A DNA stretch of 64,000 bases from Flaveria trinervia (lineage: Eukaryota; Streptophyta; Magnoliopsida; Asterales; Asteraceae). This document shows, piece by piece, positions 47,521 through 59,519 of the stretch. The stretch is from assembly GCA_025506515.1 (NCBI GenBank), contig CM046443.1, forward strand, positions 25,331,560 through 25,395,559, given 5' to 3'. Below the pieces are notes generated by a model. The model was not told the origin of the DNA and did no database searches. It saw nothing but the letters and a program-made list of their open reading frames with translations. Made by a program: the position numbers and the translations under genes. The number at the start of each line of letters is the position of its first letter. The first letter of the stretch is position 1.

Positions 47521-49810
47521 CACTACTACAAAGCTGGTAATAGATGACGTGCAAAGGATGACGCGTAATATTTTTCCATCATGTTTTAAAACTCCCGCCC
47601 ATATTTCAATTCCCCCCTCATGCATTTAGTTTAATAGATTTTTCCCCCATGTTTCACACTTCTCCCCCTAATCTCACCCAACCTATCTCACGACCACCTA
47701 TTGCTGCCCTTCATCTCCGCCTACAGCCTGCCATCACCGCTTCTTCGCTCCATCGATTGTAAGTGCTCATAGGTTCGATCAATAGCATTCTGATGCTTAC
47801 ATTCAAATAATTTCACAAAACATCGATTATAGTTGGTCGATTTAGTCAGATTAATCGATGTTGTTTTGAAGTGCGAAGCATATGGAGTAATCGAATGGTT
47901 GAAAGTTACTAGCTCGGTTACAAAGTCAACAAAGAACTCATCTTTGTTGGCGATGATATCAATGTAAGTCTCCATCTTTGTCTTTTGATGTTATCAATCG
48001 AGTTTGTAATGTTTTTCGTGTGTAGGGTTTACCCAACTATGAGATTGTAGTTGGACATATGGAACTAAGATTCGATGTCAGATTCCATACTTGCAATCAT
48101 CAATTGTATTAATTTCTTCCTGGTTCTTTATATTCACATTGTTGATTTGATGTTTTGTATCAAGAACCATATCAGTTGTAATGTTGCTTTAATGGTATCT
48201 CCAACAATTTTAGTTTCAGTTTCAAGGTCAATGAAGAATGCTAATGCAATTTGATGGACTTGTGATTTATAACTCCTAAACAGGATTGTGTTTTGTAAAG
48301 CTCTTCTTTTATATTTGCTCTTATGGTCATGTTTCATTTTCTTTTTCATTACTACTTAAACAAGTGGTAGTATTTTCATCTATCTGAAATTGTAAGTTGA
48401 ATGTGTCATTAATTTGGAACATGTCTTATGTTATTATTTCTTCACCAGGTCCATCTAGTTCTGATTCTTACTGCTTTGGTTGTTATGGGTGGGGAAGATA
48501 ACACCATATTTTCCTAATTTATTGTTTCCAAACTCAGTAGAAGTTTGAAGTGTTCATTGTCTTCTTAATCTTTCTAATATGCAGCCATTATAAACTATAA
48601 AGCTCACCATTCCAAGCAGGTTGAGAAGAAGCTTATTCGTCTTATTCCACGTGCTCTTACCCTCACAGTTGGTGTTATTGGAATCTATATGTAATTCAAA
48701 AATCATAATGAAAGTGGCTTTTCAAATCTATACAGGTTACATTCTTTGCTTATTATTGTTCTTTATGGCATTCAGGTAATCTTTCATATACCCAATATTT
48801 GTTATAATTGCTGTAGTGTAAGACTAATACATAAGACGCATTTGAATAGTGGAATTATAGCTCTTTTGGTGTTTTTCTACTCTGGTGGAACTCATGACCT
48901 AAGAGGAGATTTGTTTTCATGGCACATGTTGGCAATATTTTCTCTCATCTAGTATTAGTATTGATAAAATGTATATAGTTCATGTTCCTTGCTACTACAT
49001 TGGTTACATATAAGGTCCATCAGGTCATGTTTTCTAATGATAAATGGTTATCCTTGAAGCCTGAAGGTAATTATTTATCTTTTTTTTATTTTGTAGCCTG
49101 AAGGTAATTGTTTTGAGATGTTGTACAATATCTAATGTGGTGGTTGCAAAAATAACTATGTCGAATGCCGCTTATACCACTGCCACTCACTATTCTGTTT
49201 CTTTTTGTGGTGAGTTCACTGAACATCACTCAATTTAGAGACACAAGTCTGTATGAAAGCTTATTCATGTTTGATAACCACACAACACAAAAGTTTGGGT
49301 GAATACAAGATTATCCTCATATTTCAAGGTTTTGAATTAGTGTTCTGGGTATTTTAATGCATATAGACCATTTCTTTACTTGAAAGTAGTTTGTGTCGTG
49401 GATGAATTTCATGTAATTTTGGAGTTATGCAACTTGCTGAGCAAGTAGTATTTGCATGCCCTTACAAGGCTTCTGAATTTATTCGTTGCATTTCACCATG
49501 ACATTGATACGATTGCACACTTTGAGGTTCTTAATAAAGTTGTTTCCACTTTTAGTGGATACATCGATAGCAAAGCCCATAAAATACATATCATTGAAGC
49601 ATAATATAACTTGTTATAGGTTAATAGAAATGACACTTTCAAGTCATTTGAGCATGTTTTTATATAAAACAGCCAAACAGGTCAAATAAACAAAGTTAAA
49701 ACAAAAAATAGCTAGTATAAATCTATTTTTACTATATGCAACCACTAGAATGTTAGCAGGATCAACGTAGATGCTTTTGTAGCAAAGCCAACTTCGAATT
49801 CCAACATGGT
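47521..49810. other. Region with CACTA-like terminus and exon-like scraps
   Basis: 47521 starts CACTACTACAAAG, followed by GATGACGTGCAAAGGATGACGCG, like the end of a CACTA (En/Spm) element; I found no partner end. Exon-like pieces with splice-like borders lie near 48450 (TTCACCAG then an open VHLVLILTALVVMGGEDNTI) and 48595 (ATATGCAG then open INYKAHHSKQVEKKLIRLIP). They resemble decayed or captured host exons, but I cannot name the gene. Confidence 0.3.
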
Positions 49811-49813
49811 TTA

Positions 49814-50393
49814 GGGGCTGTTTGTTTTTGGTTTGACCTGGTTGACTGGTTGACTCAGTCAGCGGTCAGCCCGTTTGATATGCAAGAAGCTACAGCTGAC
49901 CGGGTCCAAGGTAGCTAACCCAGACTTGATTTTGGAAAATGCCGACCCATCCATTTCAGCTGATCGTGACCACTGACGGCCACCCCACCCCTCGCCGGTG
50001 CTTCCACCGACAGCGAACCCCCCTATGCGACGACCCTCTTGCGCGGTGACCCCCCTTGCGCCACGACCCCCTTTGCGCGATTCCTCCTTGTGTGAGCACC
50101 GCCGAGCGCCTCCTCTATGCGATTCCTCCCTGCCAGTGGTGGTGGTTGTGGTGGTGGAGGCTGGTGGTGGTCGGGAGGGGATGTAGAGATGGTGATGGTA
50201 GGGATTTTGTTTTTTTGATGGTTTTTTGGGTGTTAAAATAATTTATAAAATGAGTTATTATCATTCAGCAGAGTCAGTCAAATATTGAATTAAACGTCAA
50301 GTTTCAGTTAGATGTAGACTCGGTCAGAATTTCTGACTGGGTTAGCTTCTGACTCAGTCAGATCTTACTGAATTAGTTTTATCAAACAATCCC
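49814..50393. mobile_element. Tourist/Harbinger-like MITE (580 bp)
   Basis: The ends GGGGCTGTTTGTTTTT and (reverse-complemented) GGGATTGTTTGAT form imperfect terminal inverted repeats, flanked by TTA on both sides (49811-49813, 50394-50396), as in PIF/Harbinger MITEs. Sub-terminal regions repeat GACTCAGTCAG words. The centre (49975-50170) is unusually GC-rich for this neighbourhood and non-coding. Confidence 0.65.
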
Positions 50394-50766
50394 TTACTTT
50401 TTTTCCTTTTGTGAACTTTGTTATGTGAGTCCTAACTAGCTTTATCTTTTTTAACATGTAGGTTGAGCAGGATATTGAGGGCGTGGTCATAGTAATAAAA
50501 GCTGGACCTTTGGGTATTATGGAGCGTAAATTGATTACCCTATGAAAAAATAGTTGATGAAGGGCTTAAAATACTAGTAATAACAATGTAAGTAAACCAT
50601 CATATTATATATTTACCGGTGTTTCTTTGTTCATGAAATATGATATTGTGTCAGCAAGTATTGAATGTGGATAATATGTGTTAAAGTACATGAAAGAAGT
50701 AGTTGTTGAAGAGCTTGAAATACTTATTAATAACAATGTAAGCAAACCATTTCATATGTATATTTT
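50394..50766 (+). repeat. Duplicated 150-bp segment, exon-like
   Basis: GTTGATGAAGGGCTTAAAATAC (split at about 50552) and GTTGTTGAAGAGCTTGAAATAC at about 50702 head two related units, each ending in AATAACAATGTAAG(T/C)AAACC. A short open stretch after a TAG at about 50460 (VEQDIEGVVIVIKAGPLGIM) looks exon-like. No gene is identified. Confidence 0.4.
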
Positions 50767-51141
50767 TGCAGCATCATTTAAGGGATAGACACTTATAATA
50801 CAACACACAATGAGAAGAGTGTTTTAGAACACTTAACATATCAAAAAGGGAACTAAGAACTATATGGTTTGATACTTAGAACACAGCCAAGTATGAGATA
50901 GAACACGAACAAATAACACAAGAAATGGTTTAATTTTTTTTGTATATTACTCTCAATTTTTTTACAAGTGTTACAAAAGCATAAAAAAAAATACAAAAAC
51001 CTGAAATACTTTATACTGCATTTTACAGCTAATCATGTTTAGAAAGTTAATTAGAAATATTCGATTAAGACAACAACAAAATTAAATATGAAGTCAAAAG
51101 GAAGATTGTCTTTTAACTAGTGACTATGACATGTTATAACT
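50767..51141 (-). repeat. Diverged E2-family LTR fragment (R-U5 side)
   Basis: Starts TGCAGCATCATTTAAGGG, which matches the reverse complement of the E2 LTR end. Similarity continues through ACAAGTGTTACAAA and GACTATGACATGTTATA, then stops at 51141 where the hAT region begins. The U3 part with the dyad array is missing. It could be the left LTR of E2b or an older separate copy; it is visibly more diverged than the two E2 LTRs are from each other. Confidence 0.7.
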
Positions 51142-51156
51142 AGACCTAGCAAAATG

Positions 51157-51265
51157 GGCGGGTTAGGTGTCGGGTCAGGATGGGTTTGGGTCAGGATGAG
51201 TTCGGGTCAGAATGGGTTTGGGTTAAGATGGGTTGGGGTCAGGATGGGTCGAGTTAGGATGGGTC
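51157..51265 (+). repeat. GGGTCAGGATGGGTTTG minisatellite near hAT end
   Basis: Five or six units of roughly 17-20 bases. It begins just inside GACCTAGCAAAATGGGCGGG, which looks like a hAT sub-terminal region, and lies downstream of the hAT transposase reading on minus. Confidence 0.75.
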
Positions 51266-51671
51266 AAATCCAAAAATATCAAAATTCTCAATTTTCCAAC
51301 ACAAACTATAAAAACATATAAACTACAAATAAAAGTTGTTTCAAATATTAATTCAGCATTTAAAACCCCATGTAAACTAGTATCGTCTAAGAACAAACAT
51401 GAGGTACAATTTTAACTCTTGATAACCACTTGTCCACTTCAAATATCTTCAAATCAAAGATGAAAGTTGTTGATGCATCTATATCCATCTAAAGCTCCAT
51501 AGATAATACTATAATCAAGAAAATTAATGAAACCTTAATACATGCATTAACAATTTTTGAAGTGTATGAAGAATGAATATGGAAATTACCTAAAAGTTGC
51601 TACTATCAAAAGTCGGAATCAATGTTTCAATATCTTTTATAATTTCCTTTTCCATCTTGTTTCCATTCTCC

Positions 51672-53604
51672 TCATCTAAATATATGAAAAAAGGATGTAT
51701 GATTTACTATTAATATTACACATAAACATGAAAGCAAATGCAATCTAAAGTTCAAATATAATAAATTAACTATAATACCTTCTAAATCAAACAACCAATC
51801 ACGTGTGCATAACAACGCCTCGACATTTGAAGATACAAGAGAACTTCGATATTTACTTATAACTCGGCTGCCAATGCTGAAAGATGATTCTAAAGCAACG
51901 GTCGTGATTGGAATGCTCAAAATATCACGAGCCATTAAGGCCAACCGTGGATACCTTCCTTGATTATCCTTTCGATATTGTAAAACATCAAGTTCTTATT
52001 TTCTATCAGTGAAGGTTTCTCGAAATACATTATTAAGTGTGACTTTTCTCTCTTAGTACTTTTAAATTGGCTTTCAAATGACTCGAGTCCATCCAACTCA
52101 TTATATACATCAACACAAACACTCGAACTTCCAGCCAATGAAGAATTGTGCGTCTCTAAACGAACATCATACTCCTTATCATATAACTTATGAATACCAT
52201 CATAGATGCTCTTCAACTTCTCCTCACGTACGTCATTTGTCATGTTAAGTTTTAAGAAACAATACTCAACAATCTTAAACTTCTACCGTGGATCTAAAAT
52301 AACAGGAAAAGACAATACCACACTATAACTTTCCTAATATTTTTCAAACTTCTTTTTCATGTCTTTCGCCATGTCACTCATAACACGATCCGTGTTATGA
52401 ATTTCCTCTTCAATGAACGATTGAATTCGTCATACATTACGAAAATATGAGTTTGAAGTAGGATAAGAGCTTCCAGAAAATAATGTCGCGATATCAAAAA
52501 AAGGTTTTAAAAATCTTGTGATTCTTTCCACTCTTCTCCACTAATCTTCTGATAGAAAAACCTTATAATTTGAATCAACTAATGATAAACGAGCGTAAGC
52601 TCGTTTATAAGTCAATGCACTATCAAGCATAAGATATGTTGAATTCCATCTTGTTATGACATCTTGTCGCACATATTGCCCACATTGTAATGAAAGTTGT
52701 ATGCATTCTGCGAACTTATGCTTTCTGAAAGCACTTCCTCGAACATATTTTACCGACTCCCGAACTTTCTCGATAGCTCCTTTAATTACTTTCAACCCGG
52801 CTTGAACAATAAGATTTAATACACGTGCAGAACAACACACATGAGTAAAATCTCCATCACATACTAATGTGTTATTTAGACGCAAATGACTTTTTAGATA
52901 TTCTACTAAAACATCATTATACTTGGCATTATCTAGTGTGATAGTAAAAATCTTTTTCTCAATGCCCCAATCTGCTAAAAAATTAATCAAGTACTCTGAT
53001 AAAATGGAACCACTATGTGGAGGCGGTATATGTCGAAAGTTCAACACTTTTTTCCTCAAAACCCATTTCTCATCGACATAGTGGGTCGTCAGTGCCATAA
53101 ATCCATCTGTTGTGATAGAACTCCATAAATCAAAAGTCAGACATATTCTACTTGTTATCTTTTGTAACTCATCTTTGAGGATCGCTTTCTCTCTATCATA
53201 AAATTTTAAGACGTCTGACTTTGCAGTGTTTCTTGTTATGTGATTCGCATCACGGTGTAAAAATTAAGCAAATCTCTTGTTGCCTCGTGTTCAACATAAC
53301 TGAATGGGTAGTTATGTTTGATGATCGAATATGCTAGTTTCTCTCTATGCATCACTTGATCTAGAGGGGCATGTTTTTTTGGTTGACCAGGTTCACCAAG
53401 ATCAAAACACTTTGAAATATGTCGCTTCATGTTAGATGTCCCTGATTTTGGATTGACACTATACACTTTTTCACAACGGTACATATTGTTTTGTTTATCC
53501 CCATCAGTTCCAACCGGTAGTTTTTCAAAATAATCCCAAACTATAGAATGGTTCTTACTTGAACTAAAAGAACTTGCCTCATCAAAATCAATGTTATTTG
53601 ACAT
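51672..53604 (-). pseudogene. hAT-family transposase pseudogene (RICESLEEPER-like)
   Basis: On minus, 53604-53236 starts MSNNIDFDE and has a BED-type zinc finger region (SIVWDYFEK, RCEKVYS, SGTSNMKRHISKC) in which the first Cys position is Met. 53098-52541 is the RNase H-like catalytic region (LTTHYVDEKWVL, DWGIEKKIFTITLDNA, ITRWNSTYLML). About 52500-52240 carries a broken middle segment, and 51944-51672 is the C-terminal hAT dimerisation region (MARDILSIPITTVALESSFS, VEALLCTRDWL). Frame breaks near 53230, 52520, 52270 and 51940 show it is dead. An active enzyme of this family cuts and pastes its own element with 8-bp target duplications. I could not fix the element ends. Confidence 0.88.
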
Positions 53605-54083
53605 ATTTGATGCCTCCTACAAATATATAAACCGTAACATTGATAATACTTTATGTATTTTTTTAATAAAAGTTTCAAGTTGACAATCATCATTTGTAAC
53701 TTTCAACATATCAAGAACAAGAATAAGAATGTTAAATTATAGGTTATTAATCAAGAATCTTTCATGACAATCATCATTTGAATAAAATTTGAAGATAATA
53801 TTACTAAAACATCATAACTCATAAGTTCACAAACACATGTTAATCATTCCATAACTATTTATCTAGAAAGAAAAAAAGTCAAACTTATATATAGAAAACA
53901 TCATAACATTCAAAGTTTCAAACTAACATGTTCTATTCAGAAACACAATGTTAAACTTATATAAAAAATATAACTAGAAAATAGTTTCCCCAAAACATCA
54001 TAACATTCAAAGTTTCAAACTAACATATTCTATTCACCAATGACATTACCTGTTGCATTTGTCTTCTTTCTTTAAACATTTCA
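53605..54083. other. AT-rich flank with 88-bp direct repeat
   Basis: AAAACATCATAACATTCAAAG occurs near 53905 and 53993 (split by one base in the second), each followed by TTTCAAACTAACAT. It is probably the 5' non-coding flank of the hAT element. Nothing coding is seen. Confidence 0.55.
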
Positions 54084-54098
54084 GCAATCTAGTCTTGA

Positions 54099-55251
54099 AT
54101 CCACGGTCGGGTTAGAGGAACAATTGACAAGCCTAAACTGCATCATGCTAAAGCTGATCGCAACTGATGATCTGAGAGTTACTCAAATGAATCAGCTGAT
54201 GGCGGTAAATGCTGCTCAAGCCAAGCAAATAGCTTAGCTCAGTGAGAAGAATGCAAAGTATGAGAGAGCTTTAGGCCGAGCCCACGATGCACTAAAGAGT
54301 CAAAACGAGTTGGTGTTGGCATCGGTAAAGAAGATTGAGGGACTGGAGAAAAAGAACAAAAAGATTTTGCTAAAGCTAAAGGGATCTAAGAGTGAGCCTT
54401 TAAAAATTAAAGATGGTGATGATGAGGATGATGAAAATGAGCTCACTGAAGATGAATCTGAAGAAGAAGAAGATGATGATGAAGAAGCATGACTGAGTGG
54501 GAAAGGCAAAAAGGATGATAAAGATGATGATGATGAGCAAGAAGGTGATGGTGTTGCATCAGCCTCAAATCTGTCAGCTAAGGAGAGGCGCACCAAGCGA
54601 AATTAAAATCAAAGAGCCTCGTCCTCAGCTCCTCAAGCTAAAGAGACACCCGATCAAGGCAAAAATAATGATTAGATGTTTATGTATTTGAAACTTTAGT
54701 ACTTGAATTGTGTATTACATCAATGTATTAATGATTATTTATGTTTAAGTGTCTTGATTAATGATTTATGCGTGATGTGTTGAATGTTTAATCAAACAGA
54801 TGAAGCTCAACAGATAGATGAAAATTATGCCGTCTCCCTTCGGCAAATCAAGACTCAACTCACTATGATTCTTGATTTGCAAGGGATTGTAAGACGATCT
54901 GTGAGCTACACTCCTGAGGAAGAAGAGATCATCCCCGACCTCACCGACGAGCAGCTAGCTGATATGTTCCGACTGAATCCAAATGAGCTAGTCAAAGATG
55001 CTCCCGAAGTCAATGCTCTAAGTGATGAGGAGCTACAGGGTGTTGATGAAATAGAGATTGAAGATGTGATAGCTGAGCACTATCCTGAGTATACTAACCT
55101 TGAGGGCAATGTTATCCCCAACTTGGGTGAAACATTTGACAGTGCTACCTTTGTTAAGCTGAACGAGATGGAGAAAGAAAAGGAGAAAGATGAAAGTCAA
55201 GCCCAAGCTTTTGATGCGAATGTCGATCTTAAGAAAGCTGAATGGGCTGCT
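54099..55251 (+). pseudogene. E1-family ORF3 fragment
   Basis: From about 54099 the reading ESTVGLEEQLTSLN, a coiled coil with one stop, KIEGLEKKNKKILLKLKGS and an acidic run match E1 ORF3 at 22800-23240 block by block. A stop before LSGKGKK lies near 54490. After the intron-like 54665-54799 it continues as IDENYAVSLRQIKTQLTMIL, then FRLNPNELVKDAP and DEIEIEDVIAEHYPEY, matching 23500-23940. It stops abruptly at AEWAAC (55251), where the LTR begins, so the C-terminal domain and PPT are missing. It is useful as an independent copy for judging which ORF3 features are conserved. Confidence 0.85.
54665..54799 (+). other. Counterpart of the ORF3 coding intron (135 bp)
   Basis: Aligns with 23350-23496. 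The donor position reads AT where E1 has GT, and the acceptor TTTAATCAAACAG|AT is kept. Flanking frames on both sides join in phase 1 as in E1, and TAG follows if the segment is read through. Confidence 0.6.
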
Positions 55252-55966
55252 TGTTGACACATGTGTTCCTAGTTTATATGCTTAAATACAAAAGTTATTC
55301 ATGCCTTACATATGTGTAATGTGATAATGTAATGAAGTATGATATATTCTTTGATGTTTATTTATCTTTGATTCATATGTATGAACTTTGTATATAGGTT
55401 TGAGGTTGTTGTACATAATTCTAAGTCAATAATGATTGAGAATTGTGTTTAACCTAGTCGGGTGATTATTCATGCTAATGGACCATACTTATGGACCATA
55501 CGTATGAATATATAATGCTTATGGACCAGTCGCACACTGAACCAGGAGACTGGATCAGTCGTATGATCGAGACATAAGATTGACTCAGTCGCATGACTGA
55601 ACCTTCAGTCGTGAGTATGAATCAATCGTATGAGTCAGTCGCATGATTGAACCATGCTAATGGTTCAGTCGTACGAATGAAAACTATTGACCTATAAATA
55701 CCACTTAAATCGTGGAAAAACATAACATTGTGAGAGATACTTCAAATATAATAACACTAGTCGTCCAGAGCGTCCAAGATAGCCAATCCAACTTCATAGT
55801 TCGATCTTGATCGATCCCTACTGATTCTTAACGTTTAATTCATTGTTATATCGATCGGGTTATCGTTCTCATTGATTGGATCGCCAATCAAATAGGATTC
55901 CGCACTATTTGATTTGGTTTAACGCAGAATCTGTTAGTACTCCGTACGTACACGGTCCCCTTAACA
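55252..55966 (+). repeat. E1-family LTR, second copy (715 bp)
   Basis: Starts TGTTGACACATGTG and ends CCTTAACA, aligned with 24720-25454 throughout. Dyad-motif array at 55470-55680 and TATA box CCTATAAATACC at about 55692, the same order and spacing as in the E1 LTR. Its right end is exact, abutting E2b spacer sequence at 55967. Confidence 0.85.
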
Positions 55967-56334
55967 AGAAATTTACACTTAGAGAGTTTTATTCTAAGAA
56001 AAATAAAACTTTGAGATCAAATTGGTTTAAGAAGAAATTTGTTCTTCAAAAACATACAAGCACTGAAGAAAAATTTAAGCTTTGTAAGATATTTCACAAA
56101 TTTCTTTCGAAGGTAAATTCTTGAAGTAGTTATATGTTTTAGAAGGAATAAGTTTCTTCCAAATGTAAATACATATCTTCCGAAGGATAAAATGATCAAA
56201 ATTTTCAAAAATCTAAAGAATGTCTTTTAAAAAGAATTTTCTTCTAGAGTAAACACGAGCTTGTAAAGGTGATAAAATAGACAACTTAGGACACACATGT
56301 TTTAGAAATAATATGATTTAATGTAAGAAAATTT
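55967..56334 (-). promoter_or_regulatory. E2b pol-ORF3 spacer remnant
   Basis: Directly downstream of RNase H on minus. Degraded forms of the TTCCGAAG motif occur near 56107, 56150 and 56177. It is the counterpart of the E2 array at 11390-11715, cut before the TATA box. Confidence 0.55.
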
Positions 56335-59300
56335 ACTCAAAGTTAATCATCCCAATAGCTGATACAAGATACTTAAATCTCTGCTCATCAAAAGCTTTGG
56401 TGAATAGATCATTATATTGTTCATTTGTGTTAACTTTGACTATTTTGATTAATCTTTTTTCAAAGTTAGCTATAATCAAATGATACCTGATATTGATGTG
56501 TTTTGTCCTTAAGTGTTACACATGATTCTTTGTAATATAGATACCACTATTGTTGTCTATATGGATGGGAGTCTTCTTAAAGTTAAATCCATAGTCCAAC
56601 ATTTGATTCTGAATCCAAAACACTTGAGCACAATATCTTGCAGTAACAATGTATTCAACTTCAGTAGTTGATGCAAACAAACATGATTGCTTCTTGCATT
56701 ACCAAGAGACTATTCTTTCACCAAGGAATTGACACCCCCCTGATGTATACTTTGTAGTCATGTTGCAGGCATCGTAGTCACCATCTGTATATATGCATAT
56801 CGATTGAAGTCAAAATTCTTTGGATACCAAAGGCCAAGTGTTGGAGCAGCTTTAAGATATCTTATAATCCTTTTAAAAATAACTAGGTGTGAAATCTTAG
56901 GTTGGCTTGATATCTTGCACAAATACATATGGCAAAGATGATATCAGGTCTGCTAGTAGTTAGGTACATAATAGACTCAATCATAGCCCTGTAGAGATGT
57001 TCATTCACATACTCCCTCTCAAGATCAGGTCCAAGAGCAACCTTACAATCAGTCATGTTGAATCTTATAAGTATGTCTTGTACATACTTGACTGACTTAT
57101 GAAGATGCCACTGTCAACTTGCTTCACTTGATTTCCTAGAAAGAAATTGAGTTCCCCGATGGCACTCATTTCAAATCTACCCTTCATCAACTTCTTAAAG
57201 TCTCTATAGAGTTTTGGATTAGTTGACCCAAAGATAATGTCATCTATGTATACTTGAACTAGTATTAAGTCATTCCCTGTTCCTTTGATTAAGAGTGTTC
57301 CATCTGTAGTACCCTTTTTGTAGCCATGCTGACAGAGATACTAAGACAGAGTCTCATACCAGTTCCTTGGTGCTTGATGCAGCCCATAAAAAGCTTTATC
57401 AAGCCCGTAGACACAATCAGGATGATCAGGATCTGCAAAGCCAAGTGGTTGTTTGACATATATCTCTTCATCAATCACCCCATAGTAAAAACACACTTGA
57501 AATCAAGTTGGTAGACTTTGAAATCCTTGGATGCAACCAAAGCTAAGAATATTCTGACAACTTTAAGTCTTGCCATTGGATCAAAGACATCTATGTAGTA
57601 AATTCCTTCCTTTTGTGTGTAACTAGTTTTGCCTTATTCTTATTGACAAGTCCTCTATCATCTTTTTTATTCCTGAACACCCATTTGGCTCCTATGGTTG
57701 TCTTCCCTTGAGGAAGAGACATAGGTTCCAAACCTTTTTCCTTTTGAATTGAAACAACTCATCTTGTATAGTTTCAACCCAACTTCTATCCTTTGGCTCT
57801 AACTGGGATAAAAAACAAAAGTGAAGACAAACATTTGCATCATGGGTTTGTCCTCTTATTCTCACTCTTGTGTCAACATTTCCAATGATGTTTGTGGTGG
57901 GGTGAGACTTGTGGATCATTAGTTGAGGGATCATACCAAGTTGCTTCGAGAGATCTAAAATAGAGAAATTTAGATCTAGCAATTGTGATTCACCCACCAC
58001 ATCACACACTTAATAAGAGAAATTGATCCAATGAATGTGTGATATCATTTATGTTATCGTCAATGGAGTGGTTGTTAGTATCAAGAAAATCTTAATCACT
58101 TTCACCACCACCATGATCTCCTACATTTGAAGCTCCTTCATTTGAGTTTTGTGCCTCTGAGCTAGAATTTGAAGGCACCTAAGATGTATCAGCTAGATTT
58201 TTCATTGTTATGTTGATAGGAACTCCATTTGCAGGGTTAGTTACAACTGGAGCTGAAGTAATGTAACTTGGTGATCTCCTTAGCTCAAATATTGGGTTAG
58301 GATCACATACTAATAGTATATCTATAGATCCTGAAACATGCTCACAAGATTTTTTAAAATAGTTGGTAACTATATCATGATCAAATAGCCAATCAGGACC
58401 AAAACCTTTCACACTAAGAGTGTGCTCATTGAAAGTCACATTGTCTGATTCCTCAACTACTCTAGTTCTAAGGTTGTATACTCCATAAGCCTTGGGTTGG
58501 GAAGAGTATCCAATAAAGTGTCCATTATCTGATTTTTCATCAAACTTGGCAATTTGATCTTTGGTGTTCAAGATGGTGGAAGGACATCCAAATGACCTAA
58601 CAAATCCAATGAAAGGTTTCCTCTTGTGTTAAAGTTCATAGCGTCTTACCATGTGTCTTAACTACTAAAACTCTATTTTGCACATAGCAAGCAATGTTTA
58701 CTACTTCTGCCCAGAAGCTGATGGATAGTTTAGAGTTAAACAACATACTTTTTGCAACTTCAATTAGTATCTTGTTTATCCTCTCAGTAACACTGTTTTG
58801 CTGAGTAGTCCTATGAGCACTATATTGTCTTGTAATACCCTTTTTATCACAAAATGTATTAAGGATTTGGTTCGTGAATTCAGTTCCTTGATCACATCTT
58901 ATGGTTTTGACCTTGTGATCACATTGATTCTTAATCTTTAATATGACATTCTTCAGAATCTTAGAGGTCTCATCCTTAGTTTTAAGAAAGAAGACCCAAG
59001 TGAACCTTGTGAAGTCATATGTGATCATCAAACAATAAGAGGTCTTTCCTAGACTCATTACACAGGTGGGGCCAAAGAGATCCATATGTAATAAGTGTAG
59101 GGGAGTAGTGATAGAGTTTCTTTTCTTTGGTTTGTGAGATACCGTGTGTTGCTTCCCTTTGAGGCATGCAACACAGTGGTCATCACTTGTAAACTCTTTT
59201 TTTGGCATTCCAATTATTAAATCATTCTTAATTAATCTTTTCATGTTTTTAAAGATTACATGACACATTCTTTTATGCCAGAGGAACTCCTCGCTATTGG

Positions 59301-59519
59301 CTTTAGATAGAAAACATGAAACTTCTCCTGAAGGAGATGTTTCTTGCAAGTCCATCTTGTACATGTTCCGTTTCCTGGGAGCTTTAAGTAGGATATGCTC
59401 ATGAGGAATGACCACCCCGTGCCTAAAAACAATGCACTCATGCTTAGTAAAAAGCATGTTATGTCTCTGATCACAAAATTAAGATACACTCAAACGATTA
59501 TATCCAAGCTCCTTGACAA
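56335..59519 (-). pseudogene. pol: E2b pol: protease tail, integrase, RT, RNase H, decayed
   Basis: On minus, 59519-58636 starts in the protease end (VKELGYN, SVSQFCDQ with a stop) and runs through the zinc domain (WHKRMCH, CVACLKGK) and integrase core ([40 protein letters not shown]). 58571-58179 is the linker ([25 protein letters not shown]), and 58009-57692 leads into RT (SWVETIQDELFQFKRKKVWNL). RT and RNase H are recognisable down to 56335 but broken by many stops; 57474-57289 is one open piece. The order matches E2 at 8010-11290. Non-functional. Confidence 0.85.

Noticed and set aside
50767..51141. Complete solo LTR
   Set aside because: Only the R-U5 side is present; the U3 part with the dyad array is absent.
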